The notes: generated by a model from the letters alone, not told the origin. Positions 1-8,881 are shown, counted from the stretch's first letter. The stretch: DNA of 64,000 nt from Pseudaquidulcibacter saccharophilus (GCF_019455445.1 NZ_JAHWUS010000001.1:887856-951855), one strand, 5' to 3'. A program made the numbers and translations.

Positions 1-2
1 AA

Positions 3-470
3 GATGGTATTACCACACCTGTGCTTTTCCTTTCGGCCTTGGGCGATGTTGAACACCGTATCGAAGGTTTAAAAGCCGGCGGTGACGATTACCTTTCTAA
101 ACCTTATTCATCAGCCGAACTTGTGGCGCGGGTTGAGGTTTTGGGAAAACGTACCGACCCCGATAGCCGCCAAACAGTTCTAAAACTTGGTGAATTGGAA
201 ATGGATCTTATCACCCGCAAAGTTACGCGTTCTGGCAATAAAATTGACGTGCAACCACGTGAATTCCGCTTGCTTGAATATTTAATGCGTAATTCAGGGC
301 AGATTGTTACCCGTACCATGTTGCTTGAAAAGGTGTGGGACTATCATTTTGACCCACAGACCAACGTTATTGATGTTCACGTTTCAAGACTACGTTCAAA
401 AATTGACAAAGATTTTGACCATCCTATGCTACACACAATTCGTGGAACTGGTTATAGATTAGAAGCGTGA
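3..470 (+). CDS. OmpR-family response regulator (5' end outside window)
   Basis: This is the C-terminal part of a DNA-binding response regulator; the gene begins before the window and the frame is open from base 3. The first visible residues are the end of a receiver domain: the LFLSALG strand, the AGGDDYLSKPYSSAEL stretch containing the conserved Lys-Pro, then a linker. From about residue 60 a winged-helix Trans_reg_C domain follows, with VQPREFRLLEYLMRN and VIDVHVSRLRSKID. It would bind DNA once phosphorylated by its partner kinase. The stop is one base before the histidine kinase start, so the two are translationally coupled. The inducing signal cannot be told from sequence. Confidence 0.93.
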   Translation, partial: DGITTPVLFLSALGDVEHRIEGLKAGGDDYLSKPYSSAELVARVEVLGKRTDPDSRQTVLKLGELEMDLITRKVTRSGNKIDVQPREFRLLEYLMRNSGQIVTRTMLLEKVWDYHFDPQTNVIDVHVSRLRSKIDKDFDHPMLHTIRGTGYRLEA

Positions 471-471
471 T

Positions 472-1971
472 TTGAAAGTTAAACTAAACCAATATATTCA
501 AAAAATATCGCCCCGTTTAATAGAAAAACTGGGCGATATTCGCGCTTATATGGTTTCGATTATCCGCACCACCACTTTTAAAGTGGCGTTTGGTTTTGCG
601 GCGCTATTTTCGGCATTTGCACTTTTGCTTTTGGGTTATATTTACGTTGTGACGGTTGGGGTTTTATCCTTTAATGCCGACCGTATTGCCCGCGATGAAC
701 TTGCCGAACTTACACAAATTTGGGCGGAAAAGGGTGTCAACGCCCTTAATGGTGAGGTTATTGTTCGTGCCGCATCATCAATGGAAGATTTATTCGTTCT
801 GATAACTCCAGAAGGCAATATTTTATCAGGCAATATTGATGCCGTGCCGATGGATTTATCAAAAGTTCCGCGCCCTAAAAAAGGTGACAATCTTTTTGAA
901 ATTCCGGTTCGTTCAACCTCTTTTACCTATTTCCCACAAGATAATATAAACCGTAAACATGCCGCGCGCGGTGTGTTCTTGGCGGGGCCTGATGGTTATG
1001 GTCTTTTTGTTGCCCATGATCTTGGCCCTGGCTATACTTTGGCGGAAAAGGTCGTAAATGCGGTTTGGACAGGGTCTTTGGCGGTGTTGGCATTTGCGAT
1101 AATTGCCGGATATTTGGCGGCAAGGGGTGCTGCGCGACGGGTTGATGAATTATCGCAAACTACGCGCAAAGTTATGGCTGGCAACCTTTCGGTTCGTGCA
1201 CCGGTTAAAAATTACAATAATGGTTTGGGTGACGAATTTGATGTTTTAACCCAACATATGAATGCGATGCTCGATAGAACCGAGAAGCTAGTGCAATCAT
1301 CCCGCACAATCGGGGATTCAATTGCCCATGATTTGCGTTCGCCATTAACGAGGTTACGCGCCAATCTTGAAAATTCAATGATGGACGCAAAAAATGATGA
1401 TGAGTTACGTGAAACAATTGAAAATGCCATTTCAGAACTTGACCGCGTAGTTAGCACGTTTAACGGCGTGCTTCGTCTTTCTCGTCTTGAAGCCGGGCAG
1501 GGCGGCCACCTAAGCCGCCTTGATTTAAGCCTTATGCTTGATGAGATTGCCGAATTTTTTGAGCCAAGCGTTACCGATAAAGAGCTTGAGTTTGTCGTTA
1601 ATATTGAAACTGGTCTATTTGCCGAAATTGATGAATCCATGTTTGTACAGGCGGTAACTAACCTGCTTGATAATGCGGTGAAATATACTGAAAAAGGTAA
1701 AATTGAATTTTCTTCCCGTAAAGATCACAAAAATATTGAAATCCTAATTGCGGATAGCGGTATGGGTATTCCACCTGAACAACGCGCCGAGGCATTAAAA
1801 CGTTTTGTTCGCCTAGATGCCGCCCGTTCGTCACAGGGGACGGGGATTGGCCTTTCGCTTGCCCAAGCAATTGTCGAGGCGCACAAAGGAACAATGGAAT
1901 TGGTTGATGGCCTTAACCGCGAAGGTGGCATTGGTTTGGGCGTGAAAATTATAATCCCAATTGCCGATTAG
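472..1971 (+). CDS. Membrane sensor histidine kinase
   Basis: A 499-residue two-component kinase, partner of the adjacent OmpR-type regulator. A first membrane segment lies at about residues 36-65. A periplasmic sensor region of about 130 residues follows, then a second membrane segment at about 197-218 and a HAMP linker. The HisKA dimerisation helix has phospho-acceptor His286 (AHDLRSPLTRLRANLE). The C-terminal HATPase domain has the N box NLLDNAVKY near 397, DSGMGIP near 428 and GTGIGLSLAQ. The TTG start at 472 follows the regulator stop by one base. The periplasmic region has no motif that I can tie to a ligand. Confidence 0.93.
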   Translation: MKVKLNQYIQKISPRLIEKLGDIRAYMVSIIRTTTFKVAFGFAALFSAFALLLLGYIYVVTVGVLSFNADRIARDELAELTQIWAEKGVNALNGEVIVRAASSMEDLFVLITPEGNILSGNIDAVPMDLSKVPRPKKGDNLFEIPVRSTSFTYFPQDNINRKHAARGVFLAGPDGYGLFVAHDLGPGYTLAEKVVNAVWTGSLAVLAFAIIAGYLAARGAARRVDELSQTTRKVMAGNLSVRAPVKNYNNGLGDEFDVLTQHMNAMLDRTEKLVQSSRTIGDSIAHDLRSPLTRLRANLENSMMDAKNDDELRETIENAISELDRVVSTFNGVLRLSRLEAGQGGHLSRLDLSLMLDEIAEFFEPSVTDKELEFVVNIETGLFAEIDESMFVQAVTNLLDNAVKYTEKGKIEFSSRKDHKNIEILIADSGMGIPPEQRAEALKRFVRLDAARSSQGTGIGLSLAQAIVEAHKGTMELVDGLNREGGIGLGVKIIIPIAD

Positions 1972-1979
1972 ATTATAAA

Positions 1980-2822
1980 CTACCTGTCACGCCGTGCCAT
2001 AAAGGCCAAACGCTCGAATAATTGTAAATCCTGCTCATTTTTCAACAACGCACCGTAAAGCGGTGGAATAAGTTTATTAGGTGATTTTTCGCGCATGGTT
2101 TCAAGATCGATGTCATCGGATACCAAAAGCTTTATCCAATCTAATAATTCGCTTGTTGATGGCTTTTTCTTTAGGCCATTAACATTACGAATATCAAAAA
2201 AGCTTTTTAAGGCTGCATTAACAAGACGTTGTTTGATATCAGGGAAGTGAACCTTAACAATTGCTTCCATAGTTTCGGCATCGGGGAATGAAATAAAGTG
2301 GAAGAAACAACGGCGAAGGAATGCATCCGGTAATTCTTTTTCATTGTTTGAGGTAATGATAATGATAGGGCGGTTTTTTGCCTTTATGGTTTCGCCGGTT
2401 TCATAAACAAAAAACTCCATCCGATCGAGTTCTTGGAGAAGGTCATTAGGGAATTCGATATCCGCTTTATCAATTTCATCAATTAACAGGACGCATTTTC
2501 CATCTTGTGCAAACGATTCCCATAATTTGCCTTTTTTGATGTAATTCTTAACATCTTTGACGCGCTCATCACCTAATTGCGAATCACGAAGGCGTGAAAC
2601 CGCATCGTATTCATAAAGCCCCTGAACGGCCTTGGTGGTCGATTTTATGTGCCATTCAATTAGTGGCAAACCTAATGATTTGGCGATTTGTGCCGCAAGA
2701 ACGCTTTTGCCGGTTCCGGGTTCGCCCTTTATTAATAGGGGACGTTCAAGTTTTATCGCCGCATTAACCGCAATTTTTAAATCTTCGGTTGTTACATATT
2801 CATCAGAGCCGTTGAAATACAT
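1980..2822 (-). CDS. MoxR-family AAA+ ATPase
   Basis: A MoxR-type AAA+ ATPase of 280 residues. It has Walker A GEPGTGKS (about 33-40), Walker B VLLIDEIDKAD near 112, a sensor-1 region IIIITSNNEKELPDAFLRRC, and the usual opening YVTTEDLKIAVNAAIKLERPLL. I chose the ATG at 2822 because AGAAGGA sits just upstream; an in-frame Met 16 codons earlier lacks this and lengthens the protein beyond the family norm. MoxR proteins usually act as chaperones that mature a partner carrying a von Willebrand A domain, often encoded next door. No such partner is adjacent here. It is convergent with the histidine kinase and divergent from flbT. Confidence 0.9.
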   Translation of the reverse strand: MYFNGSDEYVTTEDLKIAVNAAIKLERPLLIKGEPGTGKSVLAAQIAKSLGLPLIEWHIKSTTKAVQGLYEYDAVSRLRDSQLGDERVKDVKNYIKKGKLWESFAQDGKCVLLIDEIDKADIEFPNDLLQELDRMEFFVYETGETIKAKNRPIIIITSNNEKELPDAFLRRCFFHFISFPDAETMEAIVKVHFPDIKQRLVNAALKSFFDIRNVNGLKKKPSTSELLDWIKLLVSDDIDLETMREKSPNKLIPPLYGALLKNEQDLQLFERLAFMARRDR

Positions 2823-2978
2823 ATTTTTCCTTCTCATTGCCTCATTTATACATGTTTTTATACATTTCAAAGATGTTTGAAAGCAATTTGTTAACCATGT
2901 TCTTTTAAAAATACCTAATAGGAGTGTGGTAGTTTCTGATTGTTCAGAAATAACGCGCCCTCACTTTTGGAGTTGGCA

Positions 2979-3416
2979 ATGCCTTTAAAGCTTTCATTGA
3001 AACCTAACGAGAAAATTGTTCTTAATGGCGCGGTTATTCAGAATGGCGACAGACGTACCACGATGTTGCTTCAGAATAAGGCTTCTGTTCTTCGTGAAAA
3101 GGACATTATGCAGTCGCATGAAGCAAACACGCCGGCGAGAAGAATATACTTCCCGGTAATGATGATGTATCTTTCAAGCGATGATGCTGCTGAAATATAC
3201 AATGAATTCGCACTCAGAATGACCGAGTTTATGTCTGCTGTCCGCCACGTCCCTATTCTAGAGGAATGTGTGGCGATTTCACGCGATGTTATTGCAGGTG
3301 ATTATTACAAAGCACTCTCAAGATGTCGCAAAGTAATTGATTTTGAGTCGGAGTTGTTGGGGAATGTCAATAAGAGCATATCAGAAGGTTCAACAAAGGG
3401 TAGAGACGCCGCGTGA
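2979..3416 (+). CDS. flbT: Flagellar biosynthesis regulator FlbT
   Basis: A small protein (145 residues from this start) of the FlbT family, recognised from PLKLSLKPNEKIVLNGAVI, RIYFPVMMMYL and the following helical region. In alphaproteobacteria FlbT acts post-transcriptionally on flagellin mRNA, lowering its translation or stability until the hook is finished, together with FlaF. The start at 2979 has GGAG eight bases upstream; an earlier in-frame TTG at 2940 has no such site. The 3' end overlaps flaF. No flagellin or hook gene is inside the window, so the pair is separated from the structural genes, at least locally. Confidence 0.92.
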   Translation: MPLKLSLKPNEKIVLNGAVIQNGDRRTTMLLQNKASVLREKDIMQSHEANTPARRIYFPVMMMYLSSDDAAEIYNEFALRMTEFMSAVRHVPILEECVAISRDVIAGDYYKALSRCRKVIDFESELLGNVNKSISEGSTKGRDAA

Positions 3417-3774
3417 AACGGAATACCGTCTGTTTACCGAAGTAACCCGTGCACTTAACGAGGTAAAAGCGCTTCCATCTACTGAATTGGGTGCAAAAAT
3501 GAAGGCACTTGATTGGAATCGACGCGTTTGGAATTTTCTTGCCATGGATTGTTCAAATGAACAAAATGGTTTGCCGGCACAATTGCGCGCTTCAATTATT
3601 TCATTATCAATGTTTGTGAGCAAATATACATCACAAGTTATTCGTGAAAACGAAGATATTGAGCCATTGATTGATATTAATATTGCAATCATGCAGGGGC
3701 TTGCGGCGCAAAATCAACTTGCACAGGCACAAAATGCAACCCCTGAAGGAATGCCACAGGCTGCGGCATCGTAA
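3364..3774 (+). CDS. flaF: Flagellar biosynthesis regulator FlaF
   Basis: A 136-residue FlaF protein with AYQKVQQRVETPRETEYRLF and WNRRVWNFLAMDC, both typical of the family. FlaF works with FlbT in flagellin production and secretion; FlaF is usually the positive partner. The ATG at 3364 lies inside flbT and in another frame, an overlap of 53 bases that implies coupled translation. An earlier in-frame start at 3337 would add nine residues unlike the family. A terminator follows at once, so flbT-flaF looks like a two-gene unit. Confidence 0.92.
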   Translation: MSIRAYQKVQQRVETPRETEYRLFTEVTRALNEVKALPSTELGAKMKALDWNRRVWNFLAMDCSNEQNGLPAQLRASIISLSMFVSKYTSQVIRENEDIEPLIDINIAIMQGLAAQNQLAQAQNATPEGMPQAAAS

Positions 3775-3791
3775 TTTATTGTTACAACAAT

Positions 3792-3830
3792 AAAAAAGCA
3801 CTGCAATCCACTATGGGGCAGTGCTTTTTT
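3792..3830 (+). terminator. Terminator after flaF
   Basis: Inverted repeat AAAAAAGCACTGC / GCAGTGCTTTTTT with a short loop and a T run. It lies 18 bases after the flaF stop and ends the flbT-flaF unit. Confidence 0.88.
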
Positions 3831-3869
3831 GTGTCTATTTATTGCCGTAATTATGCTTTATAAAAAAAC

Positions 3870-4646
3870 ATGGTCGCAAATTATCAGCGTAAATTGGTAT
3901 TAAAGCAATTGCTTTTCACGCTTCTCATTTTGATTGGCGTGGCATACCCATTAATTGCGCATTGTGAACCAAAACCCAAAAGCAGTTTTCCCGAATTTTC
4001 CAAACTTTTTCCATCCGCAGCGGTAAATAAAATACCCGATGTTGCGCATTTTAATGCGGGAAATAGTGGGTTTTCACTTGATAGAACCAAGCGCAAGCAA
4101 ATCTTATTTAAATTTGATAATGCCGATGAAGTTTGGGTTCTTAAATCGGTATCTGGGCCGCGCGGTGATGAGTTTTTGCGTAATGACGTTGGCCAAGTGG
4201 TATTACGAATTAATAGCCTTGGCGGCATCACAATCTTCAATAGTTCAGATAGTGGCGGCGTTGCCGCAGAGCTTACGGGGAAATCGCGTGGTATAAGCCC
4301 GCAAAATCAAGTTTTTAATGGCACTTTGCAATCGGCTGTTGATCGTTCTGCTGGGCGTTTTACTGGGCGATATTTACAGTCAGTTCGGATTGAGGTCACG
4401 GGCGGGCTGCAATCATATTTGGTTTATGATTCGCTTGAGCGAATTGCCGATGGGCTTTCACAAATTCCCCCCAAATATTTTAATAATAAAAAATATAAAA
4501 TTAAAAAGGTTCGCCTTAATCGTGCGCCAAACCCATTTGTGCTTTTGCAAGATGGAACTTTAGAAGTTGGTTTAACCCCAGGGATTGGATATTCGGGGCG
4601 CCCATCAAGTGCGGCAGTAAAACTATCTATTTTGGGTGCTAATTAG
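3870..4646 (+). CDS. Secreted protein, DUF4908-like
   Basis: A 258-residue protein with a likely Sec signal peptide: a basic N-terminus, a hydrophobic stretch at about 13-30, and a small-residue/Cys cleavage region near 30-32. The mature part contains FKFDNADEVWVLKSVSGPRGDEFLRNDVG followed by LGGITIF, which resembles the DUF4908 family that I associate with Caulobacter relatives; this assignment is from memory of family style. No catalytic motif is visible. No clear ribosome-binding site precedes the ATG. Its stop overlaps the convergent gene's stop by four bases. Function unknown; probably periplasmic. Confidence 0.7.
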   Translation: MVANYQRKLVLKQLLFTLLILIGVAYPLIAHCEPKPKSSFPEFSKLFPSAAVNKIPDVAHFNAGNSGFSLDRTKRKQILFKFDNADEVWVLKSVSGPRGDEFLRNDVGQVVLRINSLGGITIFNSSDSGGVAAELTGKSRGISPQNQVFNGTLQSAVDRSAGRFTGRYLQSVRIEVTGGLQSYLVYDSLERIADGLSQIPPKYFNNKKYKIKKVRLNRAPNPFVLLQDGTLEVGLTPGIGYSGRPSSAAVKLSILGAN

Positions 4647-5065
4647 TCGTTATGCCAACCGCCTGATTGTGCGATATTGGCAATCACGCCGGCAATCATA
4701 TCAAGCACGCACATCAGCATGAGCAAGAAAAAGGTTGAGGTTGAAAAATTCTCAAACAATACAAATGCACCCATTGCGCCAAGCGATAATAAAACACTTA
4801 TGGTGTGGTGAACGATGGCATAGGGTGACGCCGCAACCCCACGGATGGATTCGTAAAAAAAGACCAAAATTCCAAATCCAACCAGAATATTCCCGCCGGA
4901 AATTCCCCACGGCGCACCCGATGGCATGGTTATGATAAAGGCAGATTTTTCAAGATCGGTCGCAAATGTATCGACACTATTACCCGTTCCTGCCATTAAT
5001 GCGAATATCGCATATATGACGATAGGTATAAGCAACAAGGGAAATATGTCAAAAAAGCGCTGCAT
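4643..5065 (-). CDS. Small integral membrane protein, unknown
   Basis: A 140-residue protein with about four hydrophobic segments: residues 5-25, a middle stretch around 55-75, about 85-105, and about 110-130. They are separated by short polar loops. It ends in a polar GGWHND tail. I do not recognise a family. It is convergent with the DUF4908-like gene (four-base overlap) and sits downstream of the glycosyltransferase on the same strand, with an 82-base gap. Confidence 0.6.
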   Translation of the reverse strand: MQRFFDIFPLLLIPIVIYAIFALMAGTGNSVDTFATDLEKSAFIITMPSGAPWGISGGNILVGFGILVFFYESIRGVAASPYAIVHHTISVLLSLGAMGAFVLFENFSTSTFFLLMLMCVLDMIAGVIANIAQSGGWHND

Positions 5066-5147
5066 TCGCCCGTATCCAATTAAGAGGCGAATATGACTTA
5101 AAATTGGAAATACTTTGTTAACGATGTTTTATGCGTTTCGCCGTGCC

Positions 5148-5894
5148 TTAAACTTCTTTTACGCCTTCTGGGTTTTTGCGGCGGGTTCCAAGCCATATAA
5201 CACCAATTAAATCGGTAAGTGCAGCCACAAGGCGCCCAATATTGGTATATTTTGATTGCCCAGTTTCACGTGGGCGGTGGTGAACCTCGATAAATTGGGT
5301 TTCAAAACCCGCCTGTTTAACCAATGCCGCCATATAACGGTGCATATGATCGAAATATGGAAGGGTATCAAAAACTTCTTTACGTACGATTTTTATGCCA
5401 CAGCCGGAATCAACCGCACCATCATTCAAAAGTTTTTGGCGAACCGCATTGGCGATTTTTGAGGCGTATTTTTTCGCCTTGGTATCTTGTCGTTTAAGAC
5501 GCATCCCTTGCACCATTGCCAATTTTTTTGGTGCATCTGGCGCGGTTAAAATTCGCAACATTTTTGGAAAATCAACAGGGTCATTCTGCCCATCGCCATC
5601 AAGGACACCGATTAGTGGCGCGGTGGCAAATTGCAAGCCGGAATAAATTGCGCGGCTTTGGCCCGCGTTTTTGATATGACTAAAGACTTTAAGGTTTGGA
5701 TGCGTTGCCTTGGCATTTTGCAAAACTTCCAAAGTGTCATCTTTGGAGCAATCATCAACCACAATAATTTCATAGCCAAACCCAGAAAGTGCGGCTTCTA
5801 TTTCCTCGATTAAGGTAACGATTGCCCCGCTTTCGTTATGAACAGGGATAATTACAGAAACATCGGGCGAATTATTGGTTATTTCATTACTCAT
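5148..5894 (-). CDS. Family 2 glycosyltransferase (DPM1-like)
   Basis: A 248-residue GT-A fold glycosyltransferase of family 2. The N-terminal strand DVSVIIPVHNESGAI, the nucleotide-binding EIIVVDDCSKDDT, and the metal-binding DGDGQNDP are all present, with the late MHRYMAALVKQAGF region typical of polyprenyl-phosphate sugar transferases. The protein lacks C-terminal membrane helices, so it resembles soluble dolichol/undecaprenyl-phosphate mannosyl- or glucosyltransferases that charge a lipid carrier for envelope glycans. The acceptor and sugar cannot be read from sequence. It appears in the same orientation as the small membrane protein downstream. Confidence 0.87.
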   Translation of the reverse strand: MSNEITNNSPDVSVIIPVHNESGAIVTLIEEIEAALSGFGYEIIVVDDCSKDDTLEVLQNAKATHPNLKVFSHIKNAGQSRAIYSGLQFATAPLIGVLDGDGQNDPVDFPKMLRILTAPDAPKKLAMVQGMRLKRQDTKAKKYASKIANAVRQKLLNDGAVDSGCGIKIVRKEVFDTLPYFDHMHRYMAALVKQAGFETQFIEVHHRPRETGQSKYTNIGRLVAALTDLIGVIWLGTRRKNPEGVKEV

Positions 5895-5960
5895 GTGTTC
5901 CTATTACCAAGTTTTAGGTGAAAATCCACAATTTTCAGCAAGAACAAAACCGCCCAAAAG

Positions 5961-5995
5961 AAAAAGCCTGCCCCATTTGGTAAAGGCAGGCTTTT
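5961..5995 (-). terminator. Terminator after the PII gene
   Basis: Inverted repeat AAAAAGCCTGCC / GGCAGGCTTTTT, 20 bases beyond the PII gene stop. The A and T runs on both sides could let it work in both directions. Confidence 0.85.
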
Positions 5996-6015
5996 TATTG
6001 ACATAAATGGAATTA

Positions 6016-6360
6016 TTATCCCACCAATGCAGCAGAATCTTTTTCACCAGTTCTGATACGAAGGGCAGATTCAACATCAAGCACGAATACTTTGCCGTCA
6101 CCGATTTTAGATGTATTTGCAGCCGCAGTAATAACTTCTACAAGGCTGTCAACAACATCATCATTTACAACGGCTTCAACTTTTACTTTTGGTAAAAGTT
6201 TTACTTCATATTCGGCGCCGCGATAAACTTCGGTCTTGCCTTTTTGGCGACCATAACCGCGAACCTCGGTAACGGTAAGACCGGACACACCGGCATCGCC
6301 CACAGCGTCAAGAACCGCGTCTAATCTGCTAGGTTTGATGATTGCCATTACTAATTTCAT
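6016..6360 (-). CDS. glnK: PII nitrogen regulator, GlnK-type
   Basis: A 114-residue trimeric PII signal protein. Tyr51 in the T-loop (YRGAEYEVKL) is the usual uridylylation site. The ATP/2-oxoglutarate-binding segments GRQKGKTE and KIGDGKVFVLDVESALRIRTGE are intact. The KLVMAIIKP opening and the VESALRIRTGE end look more like GlnK than GlnB, but the distinction is soft. PII proteins report nitrogen and carbon status to targets such as AmtB, GlnE or NtrB. Neither amtB nor glnA is adjacent, so this is an orphan copy with its own terminator. Confidence 0.9.
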   Translation of the reverse strand: MKLVMAIIKPSRLDAVLDAVGDAGVSGLTVTEVRGYGRQKGKTEVYRGAEYEVKLLPKVKVEAVVNDDVVDSLVEVITAAANTSKIGDGKVFVLDVESALRIRTGEKDSAALVG

Positions 6361-6496
6361 TATCTACCCCTTCTCTTGCCCAATGATAAAGCTCAAGTGC
6401 TTCTCTCATAACTTAAATTGACTATAACAGATTTAACGGGAAATTGAATATCACAACAAAAATTAATCGGGAAAGAATGTTTAAGACTTTACCTGC

Positions 6497-7279
6497 TTAA
6501 TTTTTATGCTGTTTGGAATTGTGTTTGCTGAAATATGAGGCAGTGGCGATTTCGGTTTTCTGGTTTTTATTAAGTGCCGTCCTATCAGGCTCTATTGCAA
6601 TGCGCTTGGTGGCTTCAAAGAATAATAAACCCCCAAGGTGTGGTAGCAAAGTCTGCCCAATTTGTTCACAAATTTTGGCGGCCTTTTCATTTGCAATCTT
6701 ATTAACCGGCGGCAGGAAGAAAATCCGTTTGGCAATATTTATTTCAAACATACTGTCTTTTAAAAATTCCGAAAACTGGGTTCTTGAATATGGGCGACCT
6801 TGTCCGAACGGGGTATTATCTGTGCGCGCCATAAGCCCGCGACGATTGGGAACAATAAAAATTATTTTCCCTTCTGGACGTAAAACCCGCCATAATTCGC
6901 GCAACATTTTTTGCGGATTTGCCGCTTCTTCAAGGGCATGGCAAAGCAAGATTCTATCAAAGCTATTTTCGACAAAGGGCAGGTTTTCAGGCTCACCGAT
7001 TATTGTGATGTTTTTGCCAAATGGATTGTATTTTTGAACGCTTTTACCAATTAATTTATTATCAGGAAAATTATAATTTATAATCCGCCTTGGGTCTTTT
7101 GGCGGTAAATTATCCTCACAAATATAGTCAAGCAATGGGCAGGTGTAACCAAAACCCAAAATTTCCATATTTTGTAAATTGGCCCAAGTTTTTTTTATTT
7201 CTTCGGCGATAAATTTACTTGCAACTTTGCCATATTTGCCGCCATAAAAAGAAATTAGGTCATCAATAGTATATTGCAT
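6497..7279 (-). CDS. SAM-dependent class I methyltransferase
   Basis: A 260-residue Methyltransf_11-type protein. Motif I is degenerate (EILGFGYTCPLLDYI). The later motifs are clear: ENLPFVENSFDRILLCHALEEA and MLRELWRVLRPEGKIIFIVPNRRG, the usual beta4-beta5 region. It lies back to back with gloB, only 24 bases apart, an arrangement I associate with many alphaproteobacteria, suggesting a shared promoter region. The substrate is unknown. The last 30 residues are polar and probably disordered. Confidence 0.8.
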   Translation of the reverse strand: MQYTIDDLISFYGGKYGKVASKFIAEEIKKTWANLQNMEILGFGYTCPLLDYICEDNLPPKDPRRIINYNFPDNKLIGKSVQKYNPFGKNITIIGEPENLPFVENSFDRILLCHALEEAANPQKMLRELWRVLRPEGKIIFIVPNRRGLMARTDNTPFGQGRPYSRTQFSEFLKDSMFEINIAKRIFFLPPVNKIANEKAAKICEQIGQTLLPHLGGLLFFEATKRIAIEPDRTALNKNQKTEIATASYFSKHNSKQHKN

Positions 7280-7303
7280 TAATTATTTCCAAAAGGGCGT
7301 TTC

Positions 7304-8068
7304 ATGTTGCAAATATTACAATTCAAATGTTTAAAAGATAATTACGGTTTTCTTATCAAAGATTTGAACACCAATAAAGCATTATGTATTGATACACCCG
7401 ATTCAGGTGAGATTATGGCATTTGCAAAAAAAAATAATCTCATCATCTCTGAAGTATGGAATACCCATTGGCATGCCGATCATGCCGGCGGAAATCAGGC
7501 AATCAAGGACGAATTTGGCGCGGTTTTAAAAGGCCCCGAAGAGGTTTTAAAGCATGGCTTCCCATTAGATGAGGTGGTTTCACCCGGTGGCACGCTTTCT
7601 TTTGGTGGGCATATGGTCAAAATCCTAAACCTTGGTGGGCATACATTGGGGCAAATTGGTTATTATTTTATCGATTTAGGTTTTGTTTTTGTTGGTGATG
7701 CCCTGTTTGTTTTGGGCTGTGGCAGGTTATTTGAAGGCGATGCCAAATTGGCATGGGGCGGGCTTGAGGTATTGAAAACCTTGCCCCACGAAACCTTGGT
7801 TTATTGTGCGCATGAATATTCGGCGGCCAATGCGCGGTTTTGTGAAAGTTTGGGTCTTTCCAATGCGGAATTGGCGGCGCGCATCACGGAAATTGATGAA
7901 TTAACCGCAAAATCAATCCCAACCGTACCCACAACAATCGGCATCGAATTAAAAACCAACCCGTTTTTACTTGCGGATTATGAAAATCTAAAATCCGAAC
8001 TGGGGCAGGCGGGCAAACCAGATTTTGAGATTTATGGGTATATCAGGGGGTTAAAAGATAAGTTTTAG
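7304..8068 (+). CDS. gloB: Hydroxyacylglutathione hydrolase (glyoxalase II)
   Basis: A 254-residue metallo-beta-lactamase-fold hydrolase that splits S-D-lactoylglutathione to D-lactate and glutathione, the second step of methylglyoxal detoxification. The binuclear metal motif is THWHADHAGG (His55, His57, Asp59, His60), followed by GGHTLGQ, VFVGDALFVLGCGRLFEG and CAHEYSAANARF, and the C-terminal glyoxalase II substrate domain ending YGYIRGLKDKF. It fits with gshB and a GST elsewhere in the window, although they are not linked as an operon. Confidence 0.93.
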   Translation: MLQILQFKCLKDNYGFLIKDLNTNKALCIDTPDSGEIMAFAKKNNLIISEVWNTHWHADHAGGNQAIKDEFGAVLKGPEEVLKHGFPLDEVVSPGGTLSFGGHMVKILNLGGHTLGQIGYYFIDLGFVFVGDALFVLGCGRLFEGDAKLAWGGLEVLKTLPHETLVYCAHEYSAANARFCESLGLSNAELAARITEIDELTAKSIPTVPTTIGIELKTNPFLLADYENLKSELGQAGKPDFEIYGYIRGLKDKF

Positions 8069-8176
8069 GAAAGATTGATGGATACCAATATTGATTAATC
8101 AGGTTGAAATTTCACGCGTATGGCAAATTTCTTACTTATTCTTAGCCGCTAGAAGAGCTTGAAATTCATAAACGGT

Positions 8177-8377
8177 CTAATTGCAGGTTGTATTTGTTGT
8201 TGTAGAATTACCGTTTTTTATGGTCGTTGTAATGCAATCATCATTAGATAATTTTAGATAGGCATTTGCTGTTGCCAATACTAATATCAGTGCCGCAAAA
8301 GTACACACGGCAAAAGTTACTAATGAAGTAATGCCACCGTTTACTTTATTAATTTCATCTATTTTTTGCTCTTGCAT
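8177..8377 (-). CDS. Small single-pass membrane protein, unknown
   Basis: A 66-residue protein beginning MQEQKIDEINKVNGG, with one hydrophobic helix (about 15-38: ITSLVTFAVCTFAALILVLATA) and a short tail rich in Thr and Asn ending in Cys. I chose the ATG at 8377, which has AAGG about ten bases upstream; a TTG at 8443 would extend it by 22 polar residues. I do not recognise it, and it could be lineage-specific. Confidence 0.45.
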   Translation of the reverse strand: MQEQKIDEINKVNGGITSLVTFAVCTFAALILVLATANAYLKLSNDDCITTTIKNGNSTTTNTTCN

Positions 8378-8672
8378 CTGGTGCGCCTTGTGTGTACCCA
8401 AGGTGGGCTGTAATAATGTTTCGCGCCTTGATGGTTTTGTCAACCCGTAATTTTATTTTTATTGAAAATAATTTAAGCTAATTGGTGCTTGTTGAAATAA
8501 GAAACATATTATTGAGCAAGAATTCGGAGACATGATGTGAATTTGACGTTCATTTTGTTGAACAATTGATTGAAATTATAGACGTTGCAACCGTTTTGAT
8601 GTTGTTATAGAAAGTATGAATATTTGGAATGAGAGCTACCAAAGGCGTAAGTCATATCCTTTTTTCTTAAAC

Positions 8673-8724
8673 TTGCCCCCTCCGACTTACTTTGCAAGTC
8701 ACCTCCCCCGCTAAGCAGGGGAGG
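8673..8724. repeat. REP-like palindromic element, copy A
   Basis: Architecture: TTGCCCCCTCCG, a variable inner hairpin (GACTT...AAGTC), CACCTCCCCCGCT, a short loop and CAGGGGAGGA. The same outer blocks with a different inner hairpin recur at 38314-38373. The element resembles the intergenic palindromes common in alphaproteobacterial genomes. Confidence 0.7.
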
Positions 8725-8741
8725 ACAAATCCCGCACTCAT

Positions 8742-8798
8742 GCTCCCCTGTTTACGGGGGAACTGTCACGATTTATTGTGACTGAGGGGGTAAACCCC
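8742..8798. repeat. REP-like palindromic element, copy B
   Basis: Begins GCTCCCCTGTTTACGGGGGA, then an inner hairpin GTCAC (8765-8769) / GTGAC (8778-8782), and ends TGAGGGGGTAAACCCC. It is adjacent to copy A and has the same plan of C-rich and G-rich arms around a variable stem, though the blocks differ. Confidence 0.6.
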
Positions 8799-8881
8799 TA
8801 ATCCATCTATCCCCCCGCCAATGAAACCCTTTATTATTCAAATTGGTTTGGTTTAGACGGCACAAATGGTGAGGGGGTGAA

